A stretch of DNA of 64,000 nucleotides from Faecalicatena contorta (GCF_003149105.1 NZ_QGDS01000004.1:124001-188000), one strand, 5' to 3'. Shown: positions 42,419-51,722, numbered from the stretch's first letter. Notes: generated from the sequence alone by a model not told the origin. Numbers and translations: made by a program.

Positions 42419-43540
42419 CTATTCGCGGATACGGTCTCCCGTTTCAATATCAAATAAATGAGTTTTCTCCCCGCGAACTTCCAATTTAATAATGTCACCG
42501 CTCTTATACCGCGTCTCATCATCTGTAATAAGCATAAGCAGCGCCTCGCCCACATGAATACCTATACGGCGTTCATCTCCAAGGTTCTCAAAAGTTGCCA
42601 CTTCCTCTGGTGTGCCCTCAGAATCCGCCCGTCCAATAAGAACGTCCATAGGGCGGACACCCATCTTACACTTAAATCCGTTGCTTACTATCTTGTGATA
42701 ACGTTTAGGAACGGCAATTTTCAGCTTACTGTCTGCAAATGTAAAGAAGAACTTTTCTTCCTCTCCTATAATCGTTGTCTCAAGAATGTTCATAGGCGGT
42801 TCACCGATAAAGGAAGCGACAAACTCATTAACCGGGTCATCATATACTTCCGCCGGTGTACCGAACTGCTGAAGAACACCAAAATTGATAATTGCAATTT
42901 TGTCTGCAAGGGACATCGCCTCCAACTGGTCATGTGTTACATATACCGTTGTACACTTAATATCATTAATAAGACGTTTAATTTCTGTACGCATAGCCTG
43001 ACGTGCCTTACCATCCAGATGAGATAAAGGCTCATCCATCAAGAGCAGTTCCGGACGCCGGATAATCGCGCGGGCAATATTTACACGCTGTTTCTGTCCG
43101 CCGGATAACTTAACCGGCATCTTATCCAGCAGGTCATCACACTGCATCAGAGGAGCAATTTCCTTGACACGCTTATTAATTTCCGCCTTGTCAACGCCTT
43201 TCGCTTTTAAGTTGAACGCAATATTATCATATACTGTAAGGGGAGGATACATTGCATAATCCTCAAAAGCCAGGCCGATATGGCGGTCTTTTGGATGAAG
43301 ATCATTTACCAGCGTATCCCCGATATAGATCTTTCCGTCAGTAATATCTTCCAGACCTGCAGTCATACGCAGAGTCGTAGTCTTACCACATCCAGATGGT
43401 CCCAGAAGTGCAATGAATTCGCCCTGTTCACATACAAGGTTCAGGTCTTTCACGGCAAAATCATTCTTTACGGCATTTTTCTTATTTTTGCCGGAATTCT
43501 CATAACGTTTATAAAGATTTTCAATTCTTAATCCTGCCAT
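42419..43540 (-). CDS. ABC transporter ATP-binding protein (MalK/UgpC type)
   Basis: 373 aa. Walker A LLGPSGCGKTTTLRM, signature VKLSGGQKQRVNIARAI, Walker B LLLMDEPLSHLDGKARQA and H-loop TTVYVTHDQLEAMSLAD, followed by a C-terminal OB-like regulatory domain with MGVRPMDVLIG. It is one of two adjacent, clearly different ATPase genes (next: 43544-44695), spaced 3 bases. A heterodimer is likely, as in the GlpS/GlpT glycerol importer. It powers uptake through the permeases at 44706-46514 and might also serve the importer at 56425-59550, which has no ATPase. Confidence 0.9.
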   Translation of the reverse strand: MAGLRIENLYKRYENSGKNKKNAVKNDFAVKDLNLVCEQGEFIALLGPSGCGKTTTLRMTAGLEDITDGKIYIGDTLVNDLHPKDRHIGLAFEDYAMYPPLTVYDNIAFNLKAKGVDKAEINKRVKEIAPLMQCDDLLDKMPVKLSGGQKQRVNIARAIIRRPELLLMDEPLSHLDGKARQAMRTEIKRLINDIKCTTVYVTHDQLEAMSLADKIAIINFGVLQQFGTPAEVYDDPVNEFVASFIGEPPMNILETTIIGEEEKFFFTFADSKLKIAVPKRYHKIVSNGFKCKMGVRPMDVLIGRADSEGTPEEVATFENLGDERRIGIHVGEALLMLITDDETRYKSGDIIKLEVRGEKTHLFDIETGDRIRE

Positions 43541-43543
43541 ATC

Positions 43544-44695
43544 CTAGCCCTCCTGTTCCGCCAAAGCTTTTACTGCGGCTTCATTGTATCTGGTCAAATA
43601 TTCTTTTGTCTCTGCATTGAAGAACATAGCATGGTTAAGTTCCATATCTACATAAACATTCTGGTCAATTTTAACAGTAAGACCGTTTGGTGCAATCATT
43701 CTAAGCTGCAGCCCTTTCATATCTGCAACAATAACCGCCTTGTTGCCAATGCTTTCATAGCTGTATACTGTGCATTTGAGATATCCCTCTTTTGGTTCAA
43801 AGGAATATTTCAGGTTCTGAGGTCTCATTCCGATATCCACGTTCTCACATCCCATTTGCTCCAGCCTGGCGAAAAGCTCATCCTCTTCCGGAAGAGTATA
43901 AACCTTCCCTCCGGCATCCATTGCAAACTGCCAGGAATCTTCCTCTTTTTTCAAAGTTCCGCTGATAATATTAATCTCCGGGTCGCCCATAAGCTGAGAA
44001 ACAAACTCGTTGCACGGCATGTAGTAAATCTCATCACTTGTGCCTATCTGTACAATCTTGCCCTCGTTAACAATTGCAATTCTGTCTCCCAGGGACATCG
44101 CTTCCATAAAATCATGGGTTACATATACACTGGTGGTACCAAAGTTTGCCTGAATTTCTTTCAGCTCGGTACGCATAGAGTTACGGAGCTTTGCATCCAA
44201 GTGGGCCAGAGGCTCATCCATCAAGTATACTCTTGGAGAACGGACCAGTGCACGACCCATAGCAACACGCTGCTTCTGTCCATTGGATAACTGGCTGGGA
44301 AGGCGTTCAAGAAGATGTTCCATCTTCATCATCTCAGCAACTTCCTGAATTTTATTTTTGATGTACTTCTCGTCTTTCTTATATAAATTACTTCTTAAAG
44401 GGGACGCCATATTATCATATACGGTCATCTGAGGGTACAATGCATAATTTTCAAATACCATGGCGGTATTCCTGTGTGCGGCATCCACCAGATTCACAAC
44501 TTCTCCGTCAAACTTTATAGTTCCTTCTTCTGGTATCTGAATACCCGCAATACAGTTAAGAATTGTAGTTTTCCCGGCACCTGCGGGTCCAAACAGTACA
44601 AAGAATTCCTTGTCCTTTATATCCAGAGAAATACCGTCAAGGGCTGTAACCTTTCCGAATTTCTTTGTAACATTTTCCAGTTCTATTCTTGACAT
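43544..44695 (-). CDS. ABC transporter ATP-binding protein with variant signature
   Basis: 383 aa. Walker A FGPAGAGKTTILNC, Walker B VYLMDEPLAHLDAKLRNS and H-loop TSVYVTHDFMEAMSLGD are normal. The signature reads LSNGQKQRVAMGRAL, with Asn in place of the second Gly of LSGGQ. A C-terminal regulatory domain contains IGMRPQNLKYS. Paired 3 bases from a second ATPase gene with a normal signature. If the two form a heterodimer, one composite ATP site would be altered. Functional consequence is unknown. Confidence 0.88.
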   Translation of the reverse strand: MSRIELENVTKKFGKVTALDGISLDIKDKEFFVLFGPAGAGKTTILNCIAGIQIPEEGTIKFDGEVVNLVDAAHRNTAMVFENYALYPQMTVYDNMASPLRSNLYKKDEKYIKNKIQEVAEMMKMEHLLERLPSQLSNGQKQRVAMGRALVRSPRVYLMDEPLAHLDAKLRNSMRTELKEIQANFGTTSVYVTHDFMEAMSLGDRIAIVNEGKIVQIGTSDEIYYMPCNEFVSQLMGDPEINIISGTLKKEEDSWQFAMDAGGKVYTLPEEDELFARLEQMGCENVDIGMRPQNLKYSFEPKEGYLKCTVYSYESIGNKAVIVADMKGLQLRMIAPNGLTVKIDQNVYVDMELNHAMFFNAETKEYLTRYNEAAVKALAEQEG

Positions 44696-44705
44696 ATTCT
44701 CACAC

Positions 44706-45539
44706 CTATCCCTTCACAGCACCAAAACTCAGACCACGTACCAAGTGTTTCTGAATACATAATGCAAAAATAATTGCCGGCAGAGCAGACACGGTTGCTG
44801 CAACAGCCAGCTGTCCGTAATGGGCACTGTCTGTTCCGAGGAACTTTGTAATAGCTACCGTAATTGGCTGAACGTTTGTACCCGCCAGGATTAACGGAAA
44901 TGTAAAACTGTTCCATGCGAAGATAAATGCCAGCAAAGATGCAGATACAAGTCCCGGCTTAATGAGCGGAATCAGCATCTTAAAGAATATCTGATACCAT
45001 GTGTAACCATCCACCTGAGCCGCATGCTCAATCTCAATCGAAATATCTTCAAAGTAACCTCTTACAACCCATATCAGAAGAGGCATGGAAATTAACTGAT
45101 ACACCCAGATAAGTCCGAAATAGGAATCATAAATGCCTAATTTCTGGAAAATCATAAATAATGGTAATACAACCAAAATCTCAGGAGCAAATTTGAAAGA
45201 CAGGATCTGGAATGCAATGTCTTCCTTCTTCTTGAAATTATATCTTGCAAGTGCGTATGCTGCCGGAACACCTGCAATAATTGAAACTAAAACTGCTCCT
45301 CCTGCTACAATCAAACTGTCTATCATGTACCGGATATAATCCGATTCAAGCAATACTGCTCTATAGTTATCCAATGTAGGGGTAAATACAAACGTAGTTG
45401 TATACATCTGGGCATCGGACTTTATTGACAGGATAAGCATCCAAATCAACGGGAACAAAGCAAAGATTGCATATATAACTAATAGTAAATTCTGGACAAT
45501 TAAGCCCAATCTTTTTTTACCTGTACTCATGCTTGACAT
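44706..45539 (-). CDS. Carbohydrate ABC transporter permease (MalG type)
   Basis: 277 aa with six membrane helices. The EAA coupling loop reads EIEHAAQVDGYTWYQIFFKM followed by LIPLIKPG. Pairs with the permease at 45579-46514 to form the channel. It ends 10 bases before the first ATPase gene. Start ATG 45539 has AAAGGATG immediately upstream. Typical CUT1-family sugar or polyol importer component. Confidence 0.92.
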   Translation of the reverse strand: MSSMSTGKKRLGLIVQNLLLVIYAIFALFPLIWMLILSIKSDAQMYTTTFVFTPTLDNYRAVLLESDYIRYMIDSLIVAGGAVLVSIIAGVPAAYALARYNFKKKEDIAFQILSFKFAPEILVVLPLFMIFQKLGIYDSYFGLIWVYQLISMPLLIWVVRGYFEDISIEIEHAAQVDGYTWYQIFFKMLIPLIKPGLVSASLLAFIFAWNSFTFPLILAGTNVQPITVAITKFLGTDSAHYGQLAVAATVSALPAIIFALCIQKHLVRGLSFGAVKG

Positions 45540-45578
45540 CCTTTCTGACTATTTATTTTCAATCTGTTCCAACGCTTA

Positions 45579-46514
45579 CTATTCTTCCAATCCAGACGCC
45601 TGTTTCTGAGCAGCACGCTGTCTCTTGACAATCTGCTTTGCAACAATGTTGATAAAAACCCACAGTACCAGTATGTACGGAAGAGCAAATCCGAATTTTT
45701 GGAACTGGAATCCTGTTTGATACGAAGTCAGCGACAGGTTCATTAATGTATCACCCGGGCCTCCCTTCGTCAGACCGAAGATAATTGCATACTCCTGCAA
45801 TGCCGCCATAAGACGGAACAGAAGGGCAATATACAAGCTTGGCTTCAGCATAGGCAGTGTCAGATTCCAGAAGTTAAATAATGCACTTCCGCCATCAATC
45901 TTTGCAGATTCAAATGGTGATTTTGGAAGTGACTGTAGTCCGGCAAGTACCAAAAGCATGCAAAATGAGGTATTAACCCATATATCAATCATAACCACCG
46001 TCATCATCGCCGTTGATGCACTGGCTGCCCACGGAAAATTATAGACTCCGAAGATGTTCAGGAATTTTTCTACTACACCTACCGAGTTATTTAACATCAG
46101 CTGCCAGATAATTGTGGCTGTAATAGGGGCAACCATAAGTGGGAATATAAGAACAACTCTGAGTATCTTGGAAAAGCGGTTATTAAGGCTGTTAAGAAGC
46201 ATGGCAACCCCCATCCCCAATCCCATCTCAAGAACTGTACTAAAGAACGCATATCTCAGAGTTACCCATACAGCTTTCCAAAATCCAGGTGATGTCACTA
46301 TGGTAATCCAGTTTTTCAATCCTATAAACTTATACGTTGGCATCCTGAACGAATAGCTCGTCAATGAAAAGTAAATAGACATTGCAAAGGGAATCATAAT
46401 CCCAATTGTAATAATCAATGCTGGAGCTACAATCAGGTAAGGACGTACCCTTGTCTTAAACGGCACCACATTAAGTTCGCTCACAGCGGCACTGTTTTTT
46501 TTCTGCTCTCTCAT
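45579..46514 (-). CDS. Carbohydrate ABC transporter permease (MalF type)
   Basis: 311 aa, six membrane helices preceded by a short cytoplasmic tail. The EAA loop is SPFESAKIDGGSALFNFWNL followed by TLPMLKPSL. It forms the other half of the CUT1 channel with the MalG-type protein 39 bases downstream. A G+C-rich hairpin with a T run separates it from the binding-protein gene, so its expression is probably lower than that of the binding protein. Confidence 0.92.
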   Translation of the reverse strand: MREQKKNSAAVSELNVVPFKTRVRPYLIVAPALIITIGIMIPFAMSIYFSLTSYSFRMPTYKFIGLKNWITIVTSPGFWKAVWVTLRYAFFSTVLEMGLGMGVAMLLNSLNNRFSKILRVVLIFPLMVAPITATIIWQLMLNNSVGVVEKFLNIFGVYNFPWAASASTAMMTVVMIDIWVNTSFCMLLVLAGLQSLPKSPFESAKIDGGSALFNFWNLTLPMLKPSLYIALLFRLMAALQEYAIIFGLTKGGPGDTLMNLSLTSYQTGFQFQKFGFALPYILVLWVFINIVAKQIVKRQRAAQKQASGLEE

Positions 46515-46548
46515 TCCGTTTCCTCCAATTCCAATTTCCGGTTTTAAA

Positions 46549-46579
46549 AAATCAAGGAGGGTCAGGTAACCCCTCCTTG
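46549..46579 (-). terminator. Hairpin after binding-protein gene (partial terminator)
   Basis: CAAGGAGGG (46553-46561) and CCCTCCTTG (46571-46579) form a stem. On the minus strand it is followed by ATTTTTT. It lies about 50 bases past the binding-protein stop and inside the operon. Confidence 0.75.
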
Positions 46580-46630
46580 CCTTAACCTTTCAAAAATAGA
46601 CATTCCACCAATAATTTAAGTTTTCTAAGA

Positions 46631-48070
46631 TTATTCAGATACATCCAAATCAGATACAATAGTATCCAATTCCTTCTTCAACTGTTTCATCGCTTCTTCT
46701 GTAGATGAGTATTTATCTGTAAGAACAAGGTCCTGAAGAGTCTCAGCCCACTTCGTTGTACATTCGAAGAAATATGGCTGTGGAGTGAATTGAATGGTTG
46801 CATTCTTTGATAAGATATCAATTGACTCAAGATAATTATCAGCAGAACCAACAATACTCTTGTATTCTTCACTTTCCATTACAGATGTACGAGGTGTATC
46901 CGGGCTTGCTCCGTCCGTTCCTGCATACAGCATGTAGTCTGGGCTTGTGAAATATTGAATAAAGTACCATGCAGCATCTTTGTTCTTAGAATCTGCATTC
47001 ATAGCCAGTGACCAGATCCAGACATTGGCTTTCATATCATCCTCAGTCTTGCCTGACGGAAGTGGGATTGTGGACCATGCAATGTTTCCAGACTGGTCGG
47101 AAGCGCCTTCGTAGTTCTGGAAGTAAGCAGCACTTGTAGCATCAAATAACATGGCAGCTTTGCCTGCACCCAGGTCAGAACTTGCTTCATACCATGTGTA
47201 GTTAGACCACTGCGGAGCGCCTGCTTCTTTGATTAAGTCAACCCAGTAATCTGTCATCTCGATAGCCTCTTTGGAATCTAACTGACAAACAAGCTTTCCA
47301 TCCTCGATTGCAAAATCCTTTCCGCCCCATGTTGCAAATAATGACATATATCCAGGATGAATAGTAGCCCATTCACGTGTACCACGTACAGCAACACCAT
47401 AAGATCCGGAACCATTGAACTCATTCAGAGACTTCGCCGTCTCAAGCAGTTCGTCTGTAGTTGTTGGAACAGTAAGTCCCTTTTCCTCAAATACAGTCTT
47501 ATTATATGCCAGGTTATTTAATTCCCAGCCCATTGGAAGTGCCCACTGGGAACCTTCGCCTACTGCATGCCCCGGAACAAGATCCCATTGAAGCGAATCA
47601 ACTGTAGCACCAATAAAATCATCAAAGTTATAATCTGGCGCTGTCTTAGAAGCGTCATTTATGTAATTCTCCAATGGCTCCATGTAACCTGCTGATGCAT
47701 ATTCCCAAACCTGATAAGCACCTGTCATATATACATCCGGGGTACCGGAACGGCTGCTCAATGATGTGTTCAGTTTGTCGAAGTAGTTAGACTCAGGTGT
47801 TGATGAGTACTTAACTGTAATACCTGTCAAATCCTCAAACTCCTCAATCTTGGAAATAACGGCCTTGGAATAGTTATGCTCGTTAAACATAACATTAATT
47901 GTTGTTCCCTCGTAGTTCTTCCAGTCAAAATCTTCCGCTGAACCACTTGATACTTCTTTGCTGTCTGTCGAGTCTGAACCTCCGTCAGAACTTCCGCCTC
48001 CGCAGCCAGCCAGCATTGTGCCAACCATTACCGCACTAAGAATTACACTAATAACTCTCTGCTTTTTCAT
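46631..48070 (-). CDS. Extracellular solute-binding lipoprotein (CUT1 importer)
   Basis: 479 aa. The lipoprotein signal reads SVILSAVMVGTMLAGCGGGS with the lipidated Cys near residue 23, followed by a Gly/Ser/Asp linker. The binding-protein type 1 body has TINVMFNEHNYSKAVISKIE, LTGITVKYSSTPESNYFDKL and FDATSAAYFQNYEGASD. It captures a sugar or polyol outside the cell and delivers it to the two downstream permeases. It is the first gene of the operon, behind a near-consensus promoter at 48158-48186. Confidence 0.9.
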   Translation of the reverse strand: MKKQRVISVILSAVMVGTMLAGCGGGSSDGGSDSTDSKEVSSGSAEDFDWKNYEGTTINVMFNEHNYSKAVISKIEEFEDLTGITVKYSSTPESNYFDKLNTSLSSRSGTPDVYMTGAYQVWEYASAGYMEPLENYINDASKTAPDYNFDDFIGATVDSLQWDLVPGHAVGEGSQWALPMGWELNNLAYNKTVFEEKGLTVPTTTDELLETAKSLNEFNGSGSYGVAVRGTREWATIHPGYMSLFATWGGKDFAIEDGKLVCQLDSKEAIEMTDYWVDLIKEAGAPQWSNYTWYEASSDLGAGKAAMLFDATSAAYFQNYEGASDQSGNIAWSTIPLPSGKTEDDMKANVWIWSLAMNADSKNKDAAWYFIQYFTSPDYMLYAGTDGASPDTPRTSVMESEEYKSIVGSADNYLESIDILSKNATIQFTPQPYFFECTTKWAETLQDLVLTDKYSSTEEAMKQLKKELDTIVSDLDVSE

Positions 48071-48140
48071 ACCTTTTCCTCCTTAATATTTAAGTTTTGC
48101 CATAAATACAGTTCCGGTTTACCTGCCCGTAACTTTTTAT

Positions 48141-48186
48141 GGAAAACGCTTAATTTTATTATATTAATTGGTAATACTTTTGTCAA
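48141..48186 (-). promoter_or_regulatory. Consensus promoter with catabolite-operator-like site
   Basis: Minus strand: -35 TTGACA (48181-48186), exactly 17 bases, -10 TATAAT (48158-48163), both perfect matches to the sigma-A consensus. The predicted start lies within ATTAAGCGTTTTCC (48141-48154), which resembles a CcpA/LacI-type operator around CGTTTTC but is not a full palindrome. It drives the polyol ABC/DhaKL operon and is divergent from the YesL gene. Confidence 0.75.
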
Positions 48187-48297
48187 GTAATTTTACATAT
48201 TGCACTTTTACCAATTTTCTATGTAAATTTTGCACTAATTTAACGTTATTTTTGTTTATGTTTTTGTTTGTTTTTTCTTTAACAAACTTTTTCACGC

Positions 48298-48326
48298 TTG
48301 CAGCAGTTGATTTTTTAGTGTATGAT
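48298..48326 (+). promoter_or_regulatory. Candidate promoter of the YesL gene
   Basis: TTGCAG (48298-48303), 17 bases, TATGAT (48321-48326), ending 31 bases before the YesL start codon. Boxes are near consensus. Confidence 0.5.
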
Positions 48327-48356
48327 TATCCCATCACACTAGGAGGAATCTTATCT

Positions 48357-48965
48357 ATGAAAGTTTTTGAATATGACAGTGGTTTTATGAAATCTGCAGT
48401 TCTTCTGAGCCGCCTTACACTGCTGAACCTCGTCTGGTTGGTATGCTGTATCCCTATTATCACCGCAGGCGCAGCCACGGCCGCCCAATATTATTCTGCA
48501 AGCCAATTGTCCCACGGAAATACTTCAGTACTTCGGAATTTCAAAACCGGGTTTAAGGTGCATTGGAAAAGGGCAACCGTTATGTGGATTGCCTTTACAT
48601 TTCTCACAGCCATCTTCTGCATGGGATATTACATACTTAACACCGCCCAGGTTCCCGGGAAAACAGTGTTATTTGCCATATCCAGCCTTGCTTTCCTCAC
48701 TATGGTCCTTGTCATGCTCTGGATTTTCCCCGTCATGATAACCTTCACCGGAACAATGCGGGAGATTCTCTTTAATGCTTTTGTATTCACCTTTATGTAT
48801 GTGCCTGTCACACTAATAGCTGCAGCCTTTTACGGCATTGCTATATTTTTGTTTATCCGCTTTACAGCGGCGAGAGGACTGTTTGTCCTCTTCGGTCATT
48901 CTTTAATTGCATACGCTGTCATGGCTGTTTTTAATAAAGTTTTTCAAAAATATCTTCAAGAATAA
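48357..48965 (+). CDS. YesL/DUF624 family membrane protein
   Basis: 202 aa with four to five membrane helices. The DUF624 core is RLTLLNLVWLVCCIPIITAG, then AATAAQYYSASQL and a central WIFPVMITFTGTMREILFNA. YesL-type proteins are linked to carbohydrate ABC transporters and YesM/YesN regulators; function is unknown. ATG 48357 is set by AGGAGG 10 bases upstream; the frame is open to 48168 but without a ribosome site. Divergent from the polyol ABC operon, which suggests shared use. Confidence 0.88.
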   Translation: MKVFEYDSGFMKSAVLLSRLTLLNLVWLVCCIPIITAGAATAAQYYSASQLSHGNTSVLRNFKTGFKVHWKRATVMWIAFTFLTAIFCMGYYILNTAQVPGKTVLFAISSLAFLTMVLVMLWIFPVMITFTGTMREILFNAFVFTFMYVPVTLIAAAFYGIAIFLFIRFTAARGLFVLFGHSLIAYAVMAVFNKVFQKYLQE

Positions 48966-48968
48966 AAA

Positions 48969-49010
48969 ACTGCCGCATGGACGGATTTTTTAATCCATCC
49001 ATGCGGCAGT
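48969..49010. terminator. Bidirectional terminator between YesL and threitol-type dehydrogenase
   Basis: ACTGCCGCATGG (48969-48980) pairs with CCATGCGGCAGT (48999-49010), extended inside by GGATT/AATCC. It is followed by CTCTTTTT on the plus strand and by TTTTTTA on the minus strand, so it can end both converging transcripts. Confidence 0.88.
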
Positions 49011-49037
49011 CTCTTTTTCTGTCTTACTTTTTTATAT

Positions 49038-50123
49038 TTAGAACTTAAATGCTACCTTGAAATCTCCATACTTTCCTGTAGCATAATCAAATGCTTTCTC
49101 CCACTCTTCAAGAGAGAACATATTAGATACTACGCCGTCTGTCTTCAAGTTGCCTTTTATCATGTTTTCAATTACAAATGGAAACGCATAAGGGCTCAGA
49201 TGTGCGCCGAGAATATCCAGTTCTTTTCTATCCCCGATAATAGACCAATCTACTGTTGTCTCTGAGCCAAATACACTAAACTCTACAAAGCGTCCCAGCT
49301 TTCTTGTGATGGTAAGTCCCTGGATTACACTGGAAGGATGCCCGGTCGCCTCAATATATACATCACAACCATAACCCTCTGTTAAAGCCTTAATTTCTTT
49401 GTCTATATCACATTTTCCCGGATTAAATACCAGGTCTGCGCCAAATTCTTTTGCTTTAGCCAGACGGTCTTCCTGCATATCCAGAACAATTAACAGCTTC
49501 GGGTTTTTCATTCTGGCATAAGTAACCATTCCAAGTCCGAGAGTCCCCGCACCGGAAATTACTACTACATCTTCATTTGTAATACTTCCGCGGTCTACCG
49601 CATGTTTGGAGCATCCATAAGGCTCTATCAGAAGCGCCTGCTCCGTCGTCATTTCCTCAGGAACACGGCTGATGACACAATTCTTTGGATATCTTACATA
49701 TTCCGCCATTCCGCCATTTGTATAGGACTGAAAGCCAAGCATATCATGGGGCTGGCACATCCAGTAATGCCCATCCTTACAGAATCTGCACTTTCCGCAG
49801 GGAACAATCTGGTCTGCAATAATTCTGTCACCCAGTTCATAATCCTCTACATTCTCACCCATTTCCACAATACGCCCGTAAAATTCATGCCCCGGAATAA
49901 ATGGAGGTTTTACCCATGAGGGCTGAGTTTCATCTCCCCAGAACATTGCCGCCCCGTGGCTGCACTTTAAATCACCTGCACAAACACCGCAAGCCTCAGT
50001 CTTAATGATAATGTCATCAGGTCCACATTCCGGTGTGGGATATTCCGGCTCAAACCGGTAATCATCTTTACTGTATGCCACCAATGCCTTCATTGTTTTT
50101 GGGGTGCCGCCTTTGTTTGCCAT
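49038..50123 (-). CDS. Zinc alcohol dehydrogenase, erythritol/L-threitol dehydrogenase-like (paralogue)
   Basis: 361 aa. Catalytic zinc region TEACGVCAGDLKCSHGAAMF and PGHEFYGRIVEMGENVED, structural zinc loop PCGKCRFCKDGHYWMC, NAD site VISGAGTLGLGMVTYARMKN. It is a paralogue of the 41265-42356 enzyme and keeps all metal ligands. ATG 50123 is used because AGGTGG lies 7 bases upstream; an in-frame GTG at 50135 is less likely. It follows an FGGY kinase gene by about 26 bases, so it probably makes the ketose which that kinase phosphorylates. Confidence 0.85.
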   Translation of the reverse strand: MANKGGTPKTMKALVAYSKDDYRFEPEYPTPECGPDDIIIKTEACGVCAGDLKCSHGAAMFWGDETQPSWVKPPFIPGHEFYGRIVEMGENVEDYELGDRIIADQIVPCGKCRFCKDGHYWMCQPHDMLGFQSYTNGGMAEYVRYPKNCVISRVPEEMTTEQALLIEPYGCSKHAVDRGSITNEDVVVISGAGTLGLGMVTYARMKNPKLLIVLDMQEDRLAKAKEFGADLVFNPGKCDIDKEIKALTEGYGCDVYIEATGHPSSVIQGLTITRKLGRFVEFSVFGSETTVDWSIIGDRKELDILGAHLSPYAFPFVIENMIKGNLKTDGVVSNMFSLEEWEKAFDYATGKYGDFKVAFKF

Positions 50124-50149
50124 AAATGTTTCCACCTTTCTTTTTTAAT

Positions 50150-51658
50150 TTATACTTCAAACTGTCCCCAGACAGTATCAAGTGCTTTGCTTACCGCACG
50201 GTATTTCTCATACTTTTTCTGATAAATGGCTGTCTTTTCTGCATCGGGATATATCCTGTCAGATATATGCACCATATTTTCAGCCGCCTCCCTGTAGTCC
50301 TTATATACACCTGCCGCAATCGCCGCTGCCATTCCGCACCCCAGTGCTCCCAGTTCCCTGGCTTCTACAGTTTCAATCGGAAATCCCAATACGTCCGCAA
50401 ACATCTGTACCCAGACTTTGGAATTCACCGCGCCTCCCGCCATGCGTATTGCCTCCGGCGCCTTTCTGGAAGACAAAAGACGTTCAATATGGGTTTTGTG
50501 GGAATAGGCAACCCCTTCGTAAACAGCCCTCAGCATATGGGCTTTATCATGGAATGTTGTAAGACCGATAAAAGCTCCCTTTCCCAGAGGGTGGGCGTTA
50601 GACCCATAAAGGAAGGGAAGGAAATATACATCCGATTCTTCCGGGGCAACGGAGGACACCTTTTCATTCACTGCATCGTATATACTTTTGCCTTCCGGCA
50701 GCCGCTCATTTTCCATGCAATTTTCCAAAAACCATTCCAGGTTCCCCGAGGAAGTGGCACTGCACTCTTCCACCAGGTAGTATCCCGGCATGGCAAACAG
50801 CGAATTCATAGCAATGCTTCCGTCCATTACGGGCTGCTTAGATATGTACTCGTTAATACTCCAGGTTCCCGCAATCGTACATAACTGCTCCGGCGAGGTC
50901 ACATCAACAGCCACCGCACACGCATCAATATCAAACATACCGCCTGCCACCGGTGTTCCCTCCATAAGTCCTGTAAGGAAGGATGCTTCCCGGGTAATTG
51001 TCCCGCAAACATCATAGGAATATTTGATAGGTGCAAGTTTTTCATACACTTCCCCAATTCCCAGCTTATCCAGAATTTCCTGGTCAAACCGTGCATTTTT
51101 CACATCCATCAGCCCGGAACCGGATATATCTGTGGCTTCACTGTAAGCCTCTCCGGTAAGGCGGAAGCGGATATAATCCTTTACAGAAAATACATATTCA
51201 ATGTTGTCATATACATCTTTGTGATGGTCTTTGAACCATGCAAGAAGCGCCACCTGCTGACACGCCATAAACTCCTGGCACAACTGATCATGAAGTTCTT
51301 CATATACTCCATTCTCATACCACTTTTTTGGGTACTTCCACGCACGGCTGTCTGTGGAAATAATTCCGTTGTATGCCGGTTTGTCATCCTTTCCCCATGG
51401 ATAAAGTCCCTTTCCATGTCCGCAGACCGCGATTCCAAGCACATCCCTGCCATCAATCCCGCCCTTTTCCAAAGCCTTTTTTACACATTCACAGTTTGCC
51501 AGCCACACTTCTTCCATATCCCTCTCTGTATAACCAGATTTAGGGGTAATCACTCTGGTCTGCTTTCCCGCAGAACAAATCTCTTTTCCTTTCAAATCGA
51601 AGACAGCTGCTTTCGTAGAAGTACCGCCATTATCCAGGCCAATCACATACTTTCCCAT
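50150..51658 (-). CDS. FGGY-family carbohydrate kinase (LyxK/L-xylulose kinase-like)
   Basis: 502 aa. The N-terminal ATPase motif is VIGLDNGGTSTKAAVFDLKG, then GYTERDMEEVW and CGHGKGLYPWGKDDKP, which strongly recall E. coli LyxK (as remembered). The second half has GTWSINEYISK, a catalytic Asp in GGMFDIDACAVA and the FGGY signature MAGGAVNSKVWVQMFADVLG. It phosphorylates a ketose or polyol; L-xylulose or erythritol-type substrates are the nearest known. ATG 51658 was preferred over TTG 51664, with AAGGAG 8 bases upstream. Promoter TTGTTT-N17-TATAAT at 51723-51751. Confidence 0.88.
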   Translation of the reverse strand: MGKYVIGLDNGGTSTKAAVFDLKGKEICSAGKQTRVITPKSGYTERDMEEVWLANCECVKKALEKGGIDGRDVLGIAVCGHGKGLYPWGKDDKPAYNGIISTDSRAWKYPKKWYENGVYEELHDQLCQEFMACQQVALLAWFKDHHKDVYDNIEYVFSVKDYIRFRLTGEAYSEATDISGSGLMDVKNARFDQEILDKLGIGEVYEKLAPIKYSYDVCGTITREASFLTGLMEGTPVAGGMFDIDACAVAVDVTSPEQLCTIAGTWSINEYISKQPVMDGSIAMNSLFAMPGYYLVEECSATSSGNLEWFLENCMENERLPEGKSIYDAVNEKVSSVAPEESDVYFLPFLYGSNAHPLGKGAFIGLTTFHDKAHMLRAVYEGVAYSHKTHIERLLSSRKAPEAIRMAGGAVNSKVWVQMFADVLGFPIETVEARELGALGCGMAAAIAAGVYKDYREAAENMVHISDRIYPDAEKTAIYQKKYEKYRAVSKALDTVWGQFEV

Positions 51659-51722
51659 CTTCAAAGCTCCTTCCTGTTCTTTTACACTGCGCTACTTTTG
51701 TAACCGTATTTACTTAAGATTG

